DNA of 64,000 nucleotides from Campylobacter fetus subsp. fetus (GCF_900475935.1 NZ_LS483431.1:1-64000), one strand, 5' to 3'. Shown: positions 12,725 through 22,239, counted from the first letter of the stretch. Numbers and translations are program-made. The notes: a model not told the origin generated them from the letters alone.

Positions 12725-13927
12725 ATGCAAAATTATACGAAAATCCATGGATTTTCTAAATTTAAAATTATTTTTATCTTGGCTCTTATGTCAGCTATAG
12801 CACCACTTTCTACCGATATGTATCTTCCTGCTTTAAAGAGTGTTCAAGAAAGTTTTAACACAAGCGAGTTTCTTACTCAGTTATCTATCGCTACTTTTTT
12901 CATAGCTTTTGCATTTGGACAGTTGATATATGGACCATTAAGTGATATTTTCGGTCGTAAAAAACCTCTTATTGTCGGTATAGTGATTTTTATGTTCTCA
13001 AGTTTAGGATGTGTTTTAGTCGATAATGTAGAACTTTTCATCGTATTTCGCTTTTTAGAAGCTCTTGGAGGTTGCGCCGGAGTTGTTATAGCTAGGGCCG
13101 TGGTAAATGATCTATTTGAATTAAAAGAAGCCGGAGCCGTATTTGCTTTAATGATGGTAGTTTCTAGTTTAGCTCCTATGCTCTCTCCAACTTTTGGTAG
13201 TTTGCTTTTAAAGATTTTTTCGTGGCAAAGTATATTTGTAACTCTATTTTTATTAGGAGTTTTGCTCATATTTTTAGTTGTTTTTGTACTTAAAGAGAGT
13301 GCGTCCATATCAAATAAAGTTAAATTTTCACAAAAAGAGATTATAAAAAATTACGCTTTTGTACTAAAAGATAGACCGTTTTTAGTCTATATATTTTCAT
13401 CCGGATTTGCTATGGGTGCGATTTTCGCTTATATTACCGGCTCTTCTTTTGTATTTATAAAAAGCTTTGGGCTTTCTGAGCAGACTTATGGGTTTTTATT
13501 TGGGTTAAACTCGCTTGGTTTTATAATCGCTGCAAATATCAATGCAAAATTAGTTCTAAATTATTCTCCTTATGTTTTGCTTCCGAAGGCATTTTTTGCT
13601 ATGCTTACTTTTGGTGCAGCTCTGATATTTTGCTCATTTTTAGGCTTTTATGCGTTTGAAATATCTCTATTTTTTATCATTTCTATGCTTGGTTTTATTA
13701 TGCCTAACACAACTACTTTAGCGATGGCTAGATTTAGAGATCACTCCGGTACAGCTTCTGCTTTACTTGGCACATTACAGTTTGCTATAGCCGGACTGGT
13801 ATCTTTTATAGTTGGATTTGTTCAAGCAAATACACCGTTTTTACTTTCTGTAATGATATTTGGATGTATATTTTTAGCTTTTTTTACCTATTTTTTTATT
13901 GGAAAGATGGTTTTAAAAGATGAGTAA
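12725..13927 (+). CDS. Bcr/CflA-family multidrug efflux MFS transporter
   Basis: The 400-residue inner-membrane protein has about twelve hydrophobic helices. The Bcr/CflA hallmarks are visible: STDMYLPAL in the first helix (about 28-36) and GQLIYGPLSDIFGRKKPL (about 67-84), which is the loop 2-3 MFS motif. This family exports drugs such as bicyclomycin and chloramphenicol and some small molecules such as sulfonamides or cysteine; the substrate here cannot be named. It stands alone between the divergent hook operon and typA. Confidence 0.88.
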   Translation: MQNYTKIHGFSKFKIIFILALMSAIAPLSTDMYLPALKSVQESFNTSEFLTQLSIATFFIAFAFGQLIYGPLSDIFGRKKPLIVGIVIFMFSSLGCVLVDNVELFIVFRFLEALGGCAGVVIARAVVNDLFELKEAGAVFALMMVVSSLAPMLSPTFGSLLLKIFSWQSIFVTLFLLGVLLIFLVVFVLKESASISNKVKFSQKEIIKNYAFVLKDRPFLVYIFSSGFAMGAIFAYITGSSFVFIKSFGLSEQTYGFLFGLNSLGFIIAANINAKLVLNYSPYVLLPKAFFAMLTFGAALIFCSFLGFYAFEISLFFIISMLGFIMPNTTTLAMARFRDHSGTASALLGTLQFAIAGLVSFIVGFVQANTPFLLSVMIFGCIFLAFFTYFFIGKMVLKDE

Positions 13928-13963
13928 ATTTATAAAGAAATTTCATCATATAAAAGATTTAGA

Positions 13964-13993
13964 AAATTTAGGGTATAATCTACCCCTAAATTT
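13964..13993 (+). promoter_or_regulatory. typA promoter with -10 box inside an inverted repeat
   Basis: A TATAAT -10 box occupies 13974-13979, 35 bases before the typA start. It is flanked by perfect 10-base inverted arms, AAATTTAGGG (13964-13973) and CCCTAAATTT (13984-13993). The arms could bind a repressor over the -10, or form a hairpin in transcripts reading through from upstream. Confidence 0.55.
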
Positions 13994-14013
13994 AAAAAAA
14001 TCAAGGAAAGCAG

Positions 14014-15822
14014 TTGGAAAAGATAAGAAATATTGCAGTTATCGCCCACGTTGACCACGGTAAAACTACTATGGTCGATGAACTCCTAAAACAATCAGGA
14101 ACTTTTACCGAGCATCAAGCAGTAGGTGAGAGGGTGATGGATAGCAATGATATTGAGCGTGAGCGTGGAATTACAATTCTTAGTAAAAATACAGCGATTC
14201 GTTATAAAGATCATAAAATAAACATTATAGATACTCCAGGACACGCCGATTTCGGCGGTGAAGTTGAGCGTGTTTTAAAGATGGTAGATGGTGTTTTGCT
14301 TCTTGTAGATGCACAAGAAGGCGTTATGCCTCAAACTAAATTCGTCGTAAAAAAAGCTCTTAGCTTAGGTCTTCGTCCGATAGTCGTTATAAACAAAATC
14401 GACAAACCAGCAGCAGATCCAGACAGGGTTATAAACGAAATTTTCGATCTATTCGTCGCACTTGACGCGACTGATGAACAGCTGGAATTTCCGGTAGTTT
14501 ACGCCGCTGCTAAAAACGGTTACGCAAAGCTTAAACTTGATGATGAAAACGTAGATATGAAACCGCTTTTTGAGACTATCTTAGCTCATGTTCCAGAGCC
14601 AACTGGAAAAGACGACAATCCTCTTCAACTCCAAGTTTTTACTCTAGATTACGATAATTACGTCGGCAAGATCGGCATCGCTCGTATATTTAACGGTAAA
14701 ATCAGTAAAAATCAAAACGTTATGCTAGCAAAGGCTGATGGTACAAAAACAACTGGACGCATAAGCAAACTTATCGGATTTTTCGGACTTGATAGAATGG
14801 ATATAAACGAAGCAGGAACCGGTGATATCGTGGCTATCGCGGGATTTGAGACGCTTGATGTGGGCGATAGCGTTGTCGATCCAAATAATCCTATGCCGCT
14901 TGACCCGCTCCATATCGAAGAGCCGACACTTAGCGTCGTATTTAGCGTAAATGACTCTCCATTAGCCGGAACAGAAGGCAAATTCGTCACTTCAAATAAG
15001 ATAGATGAGCGCTTAGAGAGCGAAATGAAGACAAATATCGCTATGAAATACGAAAATATAGGCGAGGGTAAATTTAAAGTAAGCGGTCGTGGTGAATTGC
15101 AGATCACTATTTTGGCTGAAAATATGCGTAGAGAAGGCTTTGAGTTCTGTCTTGGTAGACCTGAAGTTATCATAAAAGTTATAGACGGCGTAAGATGTGA
15201 ACCTTATGAACTTCTTGTTATCGACTCCCCAGATGATTGTACTGGAACCGTTATCGAAAAATTAGGCAAAAGAAAAGCCGAAATGGTAAGTATGAATCCA
15301 ACTGGAGACGGACAAACTAGAATCGAGTTTGAGATACCTGCGCGCGGCCTTATCGGCTTTAGAAGCCAGTTCTTAACTGATACCAAAGGCGAGGGTGTTA
15401 TGAACCATAGCTTTTTGGAATTCCGTCCATTAAGCGGTTCGGTAGAACATAGAAGTAACGGCGCTTTAGTTAGTATGGAAAGCGGCGTGGCTTTGGCGTA
15501 TTCGCTATTTAATTTGCAAGATAGAGGTATTTTATTTTGCGATCCTCAAACCAAAGTTTATGTTGGCATGATCATCGGTGAACATAGTCGTCCAAATGAT
15601 CTTGACGTCAATCCTATAAAAGGTAAAAACTTAACAAACGTACGCGCAAGCGGAAGTGATGACGCTATAAAACTAGTTCCGCCGCGCAAACATAGCTTAG
15701 AGCGCGCTCTTGAGTGGATAGAAGAAGACGAACTTGTAGAAGTAACTCCTATAAGTATCCGTATCCGCAAACGCTACCTTGATCCAACCATGAGAAAAAG
15801 AATGGCGAAATCTAAAGAATAA
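14014..15822 (+). CDS. typA: Ribosome-binding GTPase TypA/BipA
   Basis: TypA is a translational GTPase of the EF-G/LepA type that binds ribosomes and matters under stress and low temperature. The 602-residue protein has G1 AHVDHGKTT (11-19), the switch region RERGITI (about 48-54), G3 DTPGHADF (about 74-81) and G4 NKID (about 127-130), followed by EF-Tu domain 2, EF-G-like domains and the BipA C-terminal domain. The start is TTG after an AAGGAAAG ribosome site. Complete. It overlaps the next gene by one base (TAATG). Confidence 0.97.
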   Translation: MEKIRNIAVIAHVDHGKTTMVDELLKQSGTFTEHQAVGERVMDSNDIERERGITILSKNTAIRYKDHKINIIDTPGHADFGGEVERVLKMVDGVLLLVDAQEGVMPQTKFVVKKALSLGLRPIVVINKIDKPAADPDRVINEIFDLFVALDATDEQLEFPVVYAAAKNGYAKLKLDDENVDMKPLFETILAHVPEPTGKDDNPLQLQVFTLDYDNYVGKIGIARIFNGKISKNQNVMLAKADGTKTTGRISKLIGFFGLDRMDINEAGTGDIVAIAGFETLDVGDSVVDPNNPMPLDPLHIEEPTLSVVFSVNDSPLAGTEGKFVTSNKIDERLESEMKTNIAMKYENIGEGKFKVSGRGELQITILAENMRREGFEFCLGRPEVIIKVIDGVRCEPYELLVIDSPDDCTGTVIEKLGKRKAEMVSMNPTGDGQTRIEFEIPARGLIGFRSQFLTDTKGEGVMNHSFLEFRPLSGSVEHRSNGALVSMESGVALAYSLFNLQDRGILFCDPQTKVYVGMIIGEHSRPNDLDVNPIKGKNLTNVRASGSDDAIKLVPPRKHSLERALEWIEEDELVEVTPISIRIRKRYLDPTMRKRMAKSKE

Positions 15823-16505
15823 TGAGTTTAAAAGAGCTTGAAATAACTAGAAAGCGGTTAAGGCTAAAGCTTTTTGCCGTTTTAGTCATAGCCGCCGCCT
15901 TCGGTTTTTTGGCGGCTGCTTTGCTCTTTAAATTTGACGCTGTTATGGCGATAATAGCTGCTATTTTTATAACGCTTTTTGTCTACTATCATTTTAAATT
16001 TAAAATTACAAAAGATTTTGAACATGATTTAAAGGAGCGAGTTTTAGCTCAAATTCTTATAAGCATGAATTTAAAAGCTTTAAAAGACGAGCTTGACGAA
16101 AATGAGTTTTTAGAAGGTAAAAATAATTTTCCAAAAACAGATATTTTGTTTAACTCTTATAAAATTTGTCAAGCTGAGTTTGATAGTTTTAATATCAAAT
16201 TTTACGATGTATATTTAAAAGATACGAATAGCTCAAATACGCTATTTTACGGGCTTTTCGCGAGTTCTAAATTTAAAAAAACTTTAAGTATGGATAAAAA
16301 TAGTTTGGATATCTCAAATTTAAAAGATATTTTTGGCTCAGATATCAGTTATTTTATTTCAGATAATAAAATTTTATTATATATAAATAGCCAAGGCGAT
16401 AGTTTATCACTAAATTTAAAAACTCCTATTAGTAATGAAGGAGTAGATATTTTTAAATTTAAATCAGGCATAAACACAGTTTTAGAGCTGTTTAAAAGCT
16501 TTTAA
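15822..16505 (+). CDS. Membrane protein, DUF3137-like
   Basis: The 227-residue protein has two hydrophobic segments near its N-terminus (about 17-35 and 38-54) and a soluble C-terminal part containing FYGLFASSKFKKTL (about 142-155), which resembles the DUF3137 pattern. A similar gene follows typA in C. jejuni as I remember it. The function is unknown. It is translationally coupled to typA through a TAATG overlap. Confidence 0.65.
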   Translation: MSLKELEITRKRLRLKLFAVLVIAAAFGFLAAALLFKFDAVMAIIAAIFITLFVYYHFKFKITKDFEHDLKERVLAQILISMNLKALKDELDENEFLEGKNNFPKTDILFNSYKICQAEFDSFNIKFYDVYLKDTNSSNTLFYGLFASSKFKKTLSMDKNSLDISNLKDIFGSDISYFISDNKILLYINSQGDSLSLNLKTPISNEGVDIFKFKSGINTVLELFKSF

Positions 16506-16547
16506 AATAGCAAATATTTAAGTTTATATTCAAGCCTTTTTTTTGAT

Positions 16548-17609
16548 TTATAGAGCTACTGCCCATTGCCAAAATGGCATAACGGAGCATCTGATTCCTT
16601 CAAAAGCAATGTTCGAGTTATTTGAATTGCTTATGACTTCGACTTTTGTGATCCCTAAATTTTTATAGTAATTTATAGATTTTTTAAATTTAAGAAATAT
16701 AAATTCTGGCGGTAAAAACGGAATTACTAAAATCGCTAAATTTTTTTTAGGAATGAAAAAATCTATCTCATCGCTAAAAAATAGTTCATTTTCTAGTTTT
16801 AAAAGCTCACAAAAAACCATATTAGCAACTGTTTTTTTTGGATCTTTTTCATAACCAAGAGCATTCTTAAATCCAAAATCGCTAAAATAAACTCTCTTAA
16901 GACTGCTTTTTTCATCTATGTGATGTACGAAATTTATTAGATTTTCGTTCTCAAATTCGCTTAAAATACGGTAAATATTATCTTTTGATATCTTTGTAGT
17001 CTCTTTTAAATCTTTATAAATTTTATGAGTATTAAATGGCTGATGTACGTAAGCGGCGATTTTTGAGAGTATTTTCGCTTTTTGTTCGCCAAGATAAGCT
17101 TTGATTTTCATTTGCAGAAATTCACTCACTTCAAAATCTTGCAAAAATGCACTTTTAGCGCCGTTTCCCCGAGCTAAAAAATGACTAAATAGAGTTTTTG
17201 CTTCGTAATTTTTTCTATAAAATGCTATAAACTCTTCATAGTCAAGTCCATTTAATTTAACTTTTGTAAATTTATCTATAAAAAACGAGTTTGAAGTGGT
17301 TGAAATAATGATGTTGTCGCATTTGCAAGGAGTATAAAAGTCGTTTTTTACTCCATCGAATCCTATAGCTTTTATCTTTTTATCTTTTATAAACTCATTT
17401 AAATTAGGGATGAAATCAACTCTAATATCTTCTAAGTTCAAATATAAAAAATCTTGTCCGAACTCCTCTAAATACTGTATTAAAAGTGCTGTTTTACCGC
17501 TATTTATAGCTCCTTGTAAAATAATTTTATTACCGTTAAAATACGTTTTTCTATCTATAAATTTTGGATTTTTTGGCGGATTTTGATAGAAATATTCTAA
17601 AATATCCAT
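16548..17609 (-). CDS. AAA-type ATPase with C-terminal winged-helix/nuclease-like region
   Basis: The 353-residue protein has a P-loop QGAINSGKTALL (about 31-42 from the chosen start), and an LYLNLEDIR stretch before a Walker-B-like FDG. The middle has a helix-turn-helix-like KETTKISKDNIYRILSEF, and the end resembles the DUF4143-type domain of AAA_14 ATPases. Such proteins are often orphan ATPases of unknown role. I place the start at 17609 because TAGG lies 6-7 bases upstream; the ATG at 17636 would overlap rnhB by 20 bases and lacks a good site. It sits at the end of the DUF475-rnhB run. Confidence 0.65.
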   Translation of the reverse strand: MDILEYFYQNPPKNPKFIDRKTYFNGNKIILQGAINSGKTALLIQYLEEFGQDFLYLNLEDIRVDFIPNLNEFIKDKKIKAIGFDGVKNDFYTPCKCDNIIISTTSNSFFIDKFTKVKLNGLDYEEFIAFYRKNYEAKTLFSHFLARGNGAKSAFLQDFEVSEFLQMKIKAYLGEQKAKILSKIAAYVHQPFNTHKIYKDLKETTKISKDNIYRILSEFENENLINFVHHIDEKSSLKRVYFSDFGFKNALGYEKDPKKTVANMVFCELLKLENELFFSDEIDFFIPKKNLAILVIPFLPPEFIFLKFKKSINYYKNLGITKVEVISNSNNSNIAFEGIRCSVMPFWQWAVAL

Positions 17610-17616
17610 AACATAC

Positions 17617-18186
17617 CTAAAATAGCGATTTCTCAAGCGCTTTTAGATGAAAACTAAGTCTTGTTAGTTCGTTTGAGCCATGTTGTTTTAAAGCTTCTAT
17701 ATGTGCTTTTACGCCGTATCCTTTATGTTTTGCATATCCAAAATCTGGATAAATTTTATCAAAACGTCTCATTTGTCTATCTCTGCTAACTTTTGCTATT
17801 ATACTAGCTGCACTTACTTGAGGGACGCTTGAATCGGCTTTTATGATAGTTTTTATATTTTTAACACCGTAATCGCAGTTTCCATCATAGATAAAATCAC
17901 ACTCGTTAAAATGCATTTTTATCACGTTTAAAGCACGCCTTAAGCAGTCGCTAAGTCCGATTTTATCAACTATAGTATTCCTAAAATAAACTACTAAATA
18001 ATCGCTCATTTTTTCTAAATTTAAAAAAATTTCCTCTCTTTTTTGTTCGGTTAATTTTTTTGAATCGCTAAGTCCAAGTTTAATAATTTCTTTTTTAAAT
18101 TTAGGCTTAAACACGCATCCAGCTACAACTAATTCACCTGCCAACGCTCCGCGTCCAGCTTCATCTATGCCGCAAATTTTAGCCAT
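17617..18186 (-). CDS. rnhB: Ribonuclease HII
   Basis: RNase HII cuts the RNA strand of RNA-DNA hybrids and removes single ribonucleotides from DNA. The 189-residue protein has the catalytic motif GIDEAGRGALAG (6-17, with D8 and E9), a third acidic residue in FIYDGNCD (about 96-103), and the conserved DSSVPQVSAASIIAKVSRD (about 117-135). It overlaps the upstream DUF475-type gene by 8 bp, and its stop overlaps the ribosome site of the ATPase gene, so the three genes are one operon. Confidence 0.96.
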   Translation of the reverse strand: MAKICGIDEAGRGALAGELVVAGCVFKPKFKKEIIKLGLSDSKKLTEQKREEIFLNLEKMSDYLVVYFRNTIVDKIGLSDCLRRALNVIKMHFNECDFIYDGNCDYGVKNIKTIIKADSSVPQVSAASIIAKVSRDRQMRRFDKIYPDFGYAKHKGYGVKAHIEALKQHGSNELTRLSFHLKALEKSLF

Positions 18187-19156
18187 TTGTTATCTTTTTA
18201 TTTTTATAAATAGAGCTTAAAAACGCAATTACTATAAGTCCAAATCCTATGGTTCCTGTTATCGCCTCGCCGACTTCATGAAAAACATTTATAAACATTA
18301 TGATAGCTAGCGCCAAAATGGCGTAATGCGCTCCGTGTTCAAGATAGATGAAACTTTCAAGAGTTTTTTTATGTACCATATAAATTGTTAAGCTTCTTAC
18401 AAACATAGCTCCGATTCCAAGACCTATCATAATAATAAAGATATTTTCACTCATCGCAAATGCGCCGATAACTCCATCGAAACTAAAGCTAGCATCCAAA
18501 ACCTCTAAGTATAAGAATCCCATGAAACCGCTTTTAACGCCATTTGCACTAAAAATATCATCAAACAAAGATAACGCCATATGCAAAAGCACGGCACCGA
18601 AATACGATAGTGCGTAACTAGTATTTTGTGTTAAAAATACGATGATCATGCCTGTTAGTATCGCTATAAAAAGCGCTATAGAATTTGTTTTAGAAAGTAT
18701 GTGCACAAGGTAGTTATCTTCTATAAATCTTATCCATTTTACATCTTTTTCCTCAAAGAAAAACGACAAAAACACCATTAACAAAAACGCACCGCCAAAT
18801 ATATAAATTTGATTTTTGTTCGCACTTAATGCGTTGTGATAAGCATCAGGATCGTTTAAAGCTAAAGAGAATGTTTCCCACATTCCAAGATTTGCCGCGA
18901 CTGAAACTATAAGGATAGGAAATAAAAATCTCATTCCGAAAACAGCGATCGGAATACCGAAAATTATAAATCTATCTTGCCATTTTTTGTTCATTCCAGA
19001 TAGTATTTTAGCATTGACAACAGCATTATCAAAGCTAAGACTAACTTCTAAAATTCCAAGCAAAAAACAGATATAAACCGCTAAAAAACCACCGATAAAA
19101 TATGCAAGCAAAAGACCTAAAATCGTAATAATAAATGATGAGTAAAAGTATTTCAT
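18179..19156 (-). CDS. TerC/DUF475-family integral membrane protein
   Basis: The 325-residue protein is strongly hydrophobic with about nine helices. Acidic residues inside helices, as in SLSFDNAVVNA (about 39-49) and a second SFDGVIGAFA (about 228-237), match the TerC/DUF475 pattern of paired metal-binding-like motifs. Related families are tied to tellurite resistance and to manganese export, but no specific role can be given. It leads the rnhB operon on the minus strand and is divergent from the ABC ATPase gene across a 126-bp gap. Confidence 0.8.
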   Translation of the reverse strand: MKYFYSSFIITILGLLLAYFIGGFLAVYICFLLGILEVSLSFDNAVVNAKILSGMNKKWQDRFIIFGIPIAVFGMRFLFPILIVSVAANLGMWETFSLALNDPDAYHNALSANKNQIYIFGGAFLLMVFLSFFFEEKDVKWIRFIEDNYLVHILSKTNSIALFIAILTGMIIVFLTQNTSYALSYFGAVLLHMALSLFDDIFSANGVKSGFMGFLYLEVLDASFSFDGVIGAFAMSENIFIIMIGLGIGAMFVRSLTIYMVHKKTLESFIYLEHGAHYAILALAIIMFINVFHEVGEAITGTIGFGLIVIAFLSSIYKNKKITNG

Positions 19157-19217
19157 AAAATCTCCAAAAAAGTGAAAAATATTATAGCATAAATTGATTT
19201 AATATTATAATGTTTGA

Positions 19218-19240
19218 TTAATGATATTAAATATCATTAA
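19218..19240. promoter_or_regulatory. Perfect 23-bp palindrome, Fur-box-like operator
   Basis: Eleven-base arms TTAATGATATT (19218-19228) and AATATCATTAA (19230-19240) flank a single central A. The core GATATT-A-AATATC differs from the Fur 6-1-6 pattern GATAAT-N-ATTATC at two positions. It lies in the divergent gap, 43 bases before the ABC ATPase start and just upstream of a GTATAATAG -10 (19252-19257), where a repressor would act. Confidence 0.6.
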
Positions 19241-19251
19241 ATATTTTAATG

Positions 19252-19257
19252 TATAAT
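19252..19257 (+). promoter_or_regulatory. Probable -10 box for the ABC ATPase gene
   Basis: TAATGTATAATAGC contains a perfect TATAAT, 25 bases before the TTG start and 11 bases after the palindromic operator. Confidence 0.65.
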
Positions 19258-19282
19258 AGCTCAAATTTATTTAGGAGAGAAT

Positions 19283-20242
19283 TTGCAAGAGATACTAAAA
19301 ATTAGCCATTTGAGTAAAAAATTCGGAAATAACACTGTTTTAAAAGATATAAATCTTAGTTTAAACTCAGGCGAGATACTGACTATTTTAGGCGGTAGCG
19401 GATGCGGTAAATCAACTCTTCTTAGAATAATAGCAAATTTAGAAACCGCAGACGGCGGAGATATCGAGCTTTTAGGTGATGAGGTATGTAAAAATGGAGT
19501 ATGCAGTAAAAATAAAAAAGTAGGTATGATGTTTCAAAACTATGCTTTGTTTCCGCATATAAACGTATCTGAAAATATCGCTTTTGCGCTTCACGCTTTA
19601 CCAAAATATCAGAGAAATCAAAAAGTTTTAGAGTTGCTAGATAAGTTTCACATAAGCGAGTTAAAAGATAAAATGATAGATAAAATCAGCGGCGGTCAAG
19701 CTCAAAGAGTAGCTTTTGCAAGAGCCGTGGCAAATGAGGAGCGGCTTTTGCTTTTAGACGAACCATTTGCAAATTTAGATTCACATTTAAAAAATATGCT
19801 TAGAAATGAGCTAAAAGCTATGATAAAAGAGAATTCGTTAAGCGCTATAATGGTCACTCACGATAAATTTGACGCGTTTTTGCTAAGCGATAAGATAGCT
19901 CTCATATCAAGAGGTGAAGTTTTGGCTTGCGCAACGCCAAGAGAACTTTATTTCGAGCCAAAAACGGCTGAAATAGCTAAGTTTTTAGGCGATATAAACG
20001 AGATAACCGCAGACGCTGCTTTAAGTTTGCCAGATAAATTTAAAAACTGGTTAGAGGCAAAAAATTTTATGTTTAGACCAGAAGAGATAATAAGCTCAAA
20101 TGAGTTTGAAGCTAAAGTTATAAGCTCACAGTTTTTAGGTGCGAATTATAAACTTGAGCTTGATTTTATGGGAGTTAGATTTCATACTTTTGTAAGTTCG
20201 ATCTATGATATAAATAGTAGTTTTAAATTTGGTTTAGCTTAA
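19283..20242 (+). CDS. Orphan ABC transporter ATP-binding protein, FbpC/PotA-like
   Basis: The 319-residue ATPase has Walker A GGSGCGKST (about 37-45), Q-loop MMFQNYALFPH (about 83-93), signature SGGQAQRVAFARA (about 134-146), Walker B LLLLDEP (about 154-160) and a switch histidine in VTHD (about 190-193). A C-terminal TOBE-like extension (about 240-319) fits the Fe3+/polyamine/sulfate group. The start is TTG with a GGAGAG ribosome site. No permease or binding protein is adjacent, so the substrate is unknown; the Fur-like operator upstream makes iron a reasonable guess. Confidence 0.8.
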   Translation: MQEILKISHLSKKFGNNTVLKDINLSLNSGEILTILGGSGCGKSTLLRIIANLETADGGDIELLGDEVCKNGVCSKNKKVGMMFQNYALFPHINVSENIAFALHALPKYQRNQKVLELLDKFHISELKDKMIDKISGGQAQRVAFARAVANEERLLLLDEPFANLDSHLKNMLRNELKAMIKENSLSAIMVTHDKFDAFLLSDKIALISRGEVLACATPRELYFEPKTAEIAKFLGDINEITADAALSLPDKFKNWLEAKNFMFRPEEIISSNEFEAKVISSQFLGANYKLELDFMGVRFHTFVSSIYDINSSFKFGLA

Positions 20243-20251
20243 GTTTTTTGC

Positions 20252-20881
20252 TTAATCTTGTTTTTGACTAAGCATGTTGCAGCTCTCACAAGCATCTTCA
20301 AATCCCATTTCGCATGCATGACAAAAATAGTCTTTTGCTTTGATAGCATCTTGTTCTATGCCGCTTTTTTCTGAGTAGATAAAATACATTAGCGCTAGAT
20401 AATTACATCCGTTTGCCTCTCCCATTTCACACGCTTTTTTAAATAATTCCATAGCTTTATAGTAGTCTTTTGATATAAAGTTTCCATTTGCATACATAAT
20501 CCCAAGCTCGCTACAACTGATATAATGTCCCATTTCACACGCTTTTTCATATAACTTTGCAGCTATTTGGCGGTTTTGCTCTACTGCGTTACCGTTTTCG
20601 TACATTACTCCTAGATATCCGCAAGCTTTTGCTTCTCCGCCATCGCAGGCTTTTTGAAATAATTTTACGGCTTTTTTATAATCTTGCTTTACGCCTTGAT
20701 TTAATACATATAAATTTCCAAGAGTATAACAGCTGTTCATATTTCCTTTATTGCACGCTTTTTGAAAGCTTATGACCGCACTTTTGTAATCTCCTTTTTC
20801 GTATGCTTTCAAACCGTTTTCATAATCTTTGCAAAACGCTAAAACAGTACTTAAAATATAAACCAAAACTAGCTTTTTCAA
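20252..20881 (-). CDS. Secreted Sel1-repeat, cysteine-rich protein (Hcp-like)
   Basis: The 209-residue protein begins with a signal peptide (about 1-17, MKKLVLVYILSTVLAFC). It then carries five Sel1-type helical repeats with the pattern A...F..AC..G...C..LG..Y, each with a pair of cysteines about eight apart, as in the Helicobacter cysteine-rich (Hcp) proteins, which are disulfide-stapled and periplasmic or secreted. The precise role is unknown. It is convergent with the ABC ATPase gene, nine bases away. Confidence 0.85.
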   Translation of the reverse strand: MKKLVLVYILSTVLAFCKDYENGLKAYEKGDYKSAVISFQKACNKGNMNSCYTLGNLYVLNQGVKQDYKKAVKLFQKACDGGEAKACGYLGVMYENGNAVEQNRQIAAKLYEKACEMGHYISCSELGIMYANGNFISKDYYKAMELFKKACEMGEANGCNYLALMYFIYSEKSGIEQDAIKAKDYFCHACEMGFEDACESCNMLSQKQD

Positions 20882-21002
20882 ATTTATATCCCTTTAAAAT
20901 AAATACAATATTATAAATTTATCATATTAATTTTTAAATCCAACTTATCATGCGACCGATTTTTATATATTTGTAAATGCCGTTTTATTTTAAATTTAAT
21001 CT

Positions 21003-21947
21003 CTAACTCTCCCGCCACTCGGGTTGGATAGTTATGTGACCTATTTCGAGTCTATTTTTTAAACTAAGAGATAGATCGTTGATTATTTCATCAAATTTAA
21101 AAATATTATCCTTGTTAAGAACTATATGAGCAGTCAAAACGTACATTTTATGAGTTATTTCACTTATATGTAAGTCATGCACGTCTAAAACTAAAGGGTT
21201 TTCTAGCATAACGTTTTTTGCTGCGTTTATATCTATAGGAGATGCTTCTAATAGTATGTTCATACTGTCTCTTGCTAGAGAAAATGACCATTTAGCTATT
21301 ATGATAGCGATAAATAGAGCCAAAGCACTGTCTATCCACCATAAATTTGTAAAATATACTATTATGCCGCCTAAAATTATAGCTACAGAACTTAATAAAT
21401 CGCTCATCATATGAGCAAAACTTGATTTGATATTTAAATTACCCATATCCCCTTTTAGCATTATTAATCCAGTCGTGATATTTACTCCTAGACCTATCGC
21501 AGCCACTATAAGCATTGTACCTATCTCGATCGGTTCTGGATTTATGAGCTTAACAATGGCTTCATACACTATAAATAGACCAAAAACAGCTATCAAAATC
21601 GAGTTTATAAAAGCCGCTATCGTCTCAAGTCTGTGGTATCCAAATGTTTTTTGCTCACTGCTAAAGCTAGAAGCAGCCCATATGGCAAACCAACTAAGCC
21701 CCAAAGCTATTACGTGCGATAGCATATGCAAAGTATCGCTCATAAGCGCTAAAGAGTTTGTGATTAGCGCATATACAAATTGAAATATCATAGCGGCAAC
21801 TGTTATAAAAAGGCTGATTTTGAGAACTTTTTTATTTGTATTTGCCGATGAGTGAGAGTGTGAATGTGCGTGATGGTGGTCACTTGCGTGATCGTGATAA
21901 CTCTGCTCAAGCGGTTTGTGTGTTATATGTCCATATACGCATTGCAT
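21003..21947 (-). CDS. Cation diffusion facilitator (CzcD/ZnT-like)
   Basis: The 314-residue inner-membrane antiporter should export Zn2+, Co2+ or similar ions. Its cytoplasmic N-terminus is rich in histidine (HDHASDHHHAHSHSHS, about 18-33). Six helices follow, with metal-site motifs SDTLHMLSH (helix 2, about 74-82) and HMMSDLLSS (helix 5, about 183-191), and a C-terminal cytoplasmic domain with HDLHISEIT. An acceptable AAGGACAAA ribosome site precedes the ATG. It stands alone, so regulation is unclear. Confidence 0.9.
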   Translation of the reverse strand: MQCVYGHITHKPLEQSYHDHASDHHHAHSHSHSSANTNKKVLKISLFITVAAMIFQFVYALITNSLALMSDTLHMLSHVIALGLSWFAIWAASSFSSEQKTFGYHRLETIAAFINSILIAVFGLFIVYEAIVKLINPEPIEIGTMLIVAAIGLGVNITTGLIMLKGDMGNLNIKSSFAHMMSDLLSSVAIILGGIIVYFTNLWWIDSALALFIAIIIAKWSFSLARDSMNILLEASPIDINAAKNVMLENPLVLDVHDLHISEITHKMYVLTAHIVLNKDNIFKFDEIINDLSLSLKNRLEIGHITIQPEWRES

Positions 21948-22168
21948 ATTTTGTCCTTAGTTTTTAAAATTTAATTTTAATTTAGCACAAAATTACTTTA
22001 AAAAAGATAAAATAACTCTTTAAATTAGTAATTTAAATTTATATAAAATATTTAATTAAATAATTTAAGTTTTATTTTAATAATTTTTCTAATTTTATTA
22101 TAAAACTATGGATTTATCGATACTATTTATTTCATAAAGCTTAAAAAATAATGATAAATTTATTTTTA

Positions 22169-22187
22169 AATGATATTTGATATCATT
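22169..22187. promoter_or_regulatory. Palindromic operator-like site upstream of nrdD
   Basis: AATGATAT (22169-22176), TTG, ATATCATT (22180-22187) is a perfect 8-base inverted repeat. It shares TGATAT...ATATCA with the Fur-like site at 19218. It lies about 53 bases upstream of the probable -10 of nrdD. It does not match the known NrdR box. Confidence 0.5.
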
Positions 22188-22239
22188 GGTAACAATATTG
22201 TAATTATATTTCTTAAGCTTTGTAAAACTTAAAAGAATA

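Noticed and set aside
12877..13308. 143-codon minus-strand frame opposite the Bcr/CflA gene
   Set aside because: The composition (Lys/Thr/Ile-rich, no motifs) is that of a shadow of hydrophobic codons, and the plus-strand gene is certain.
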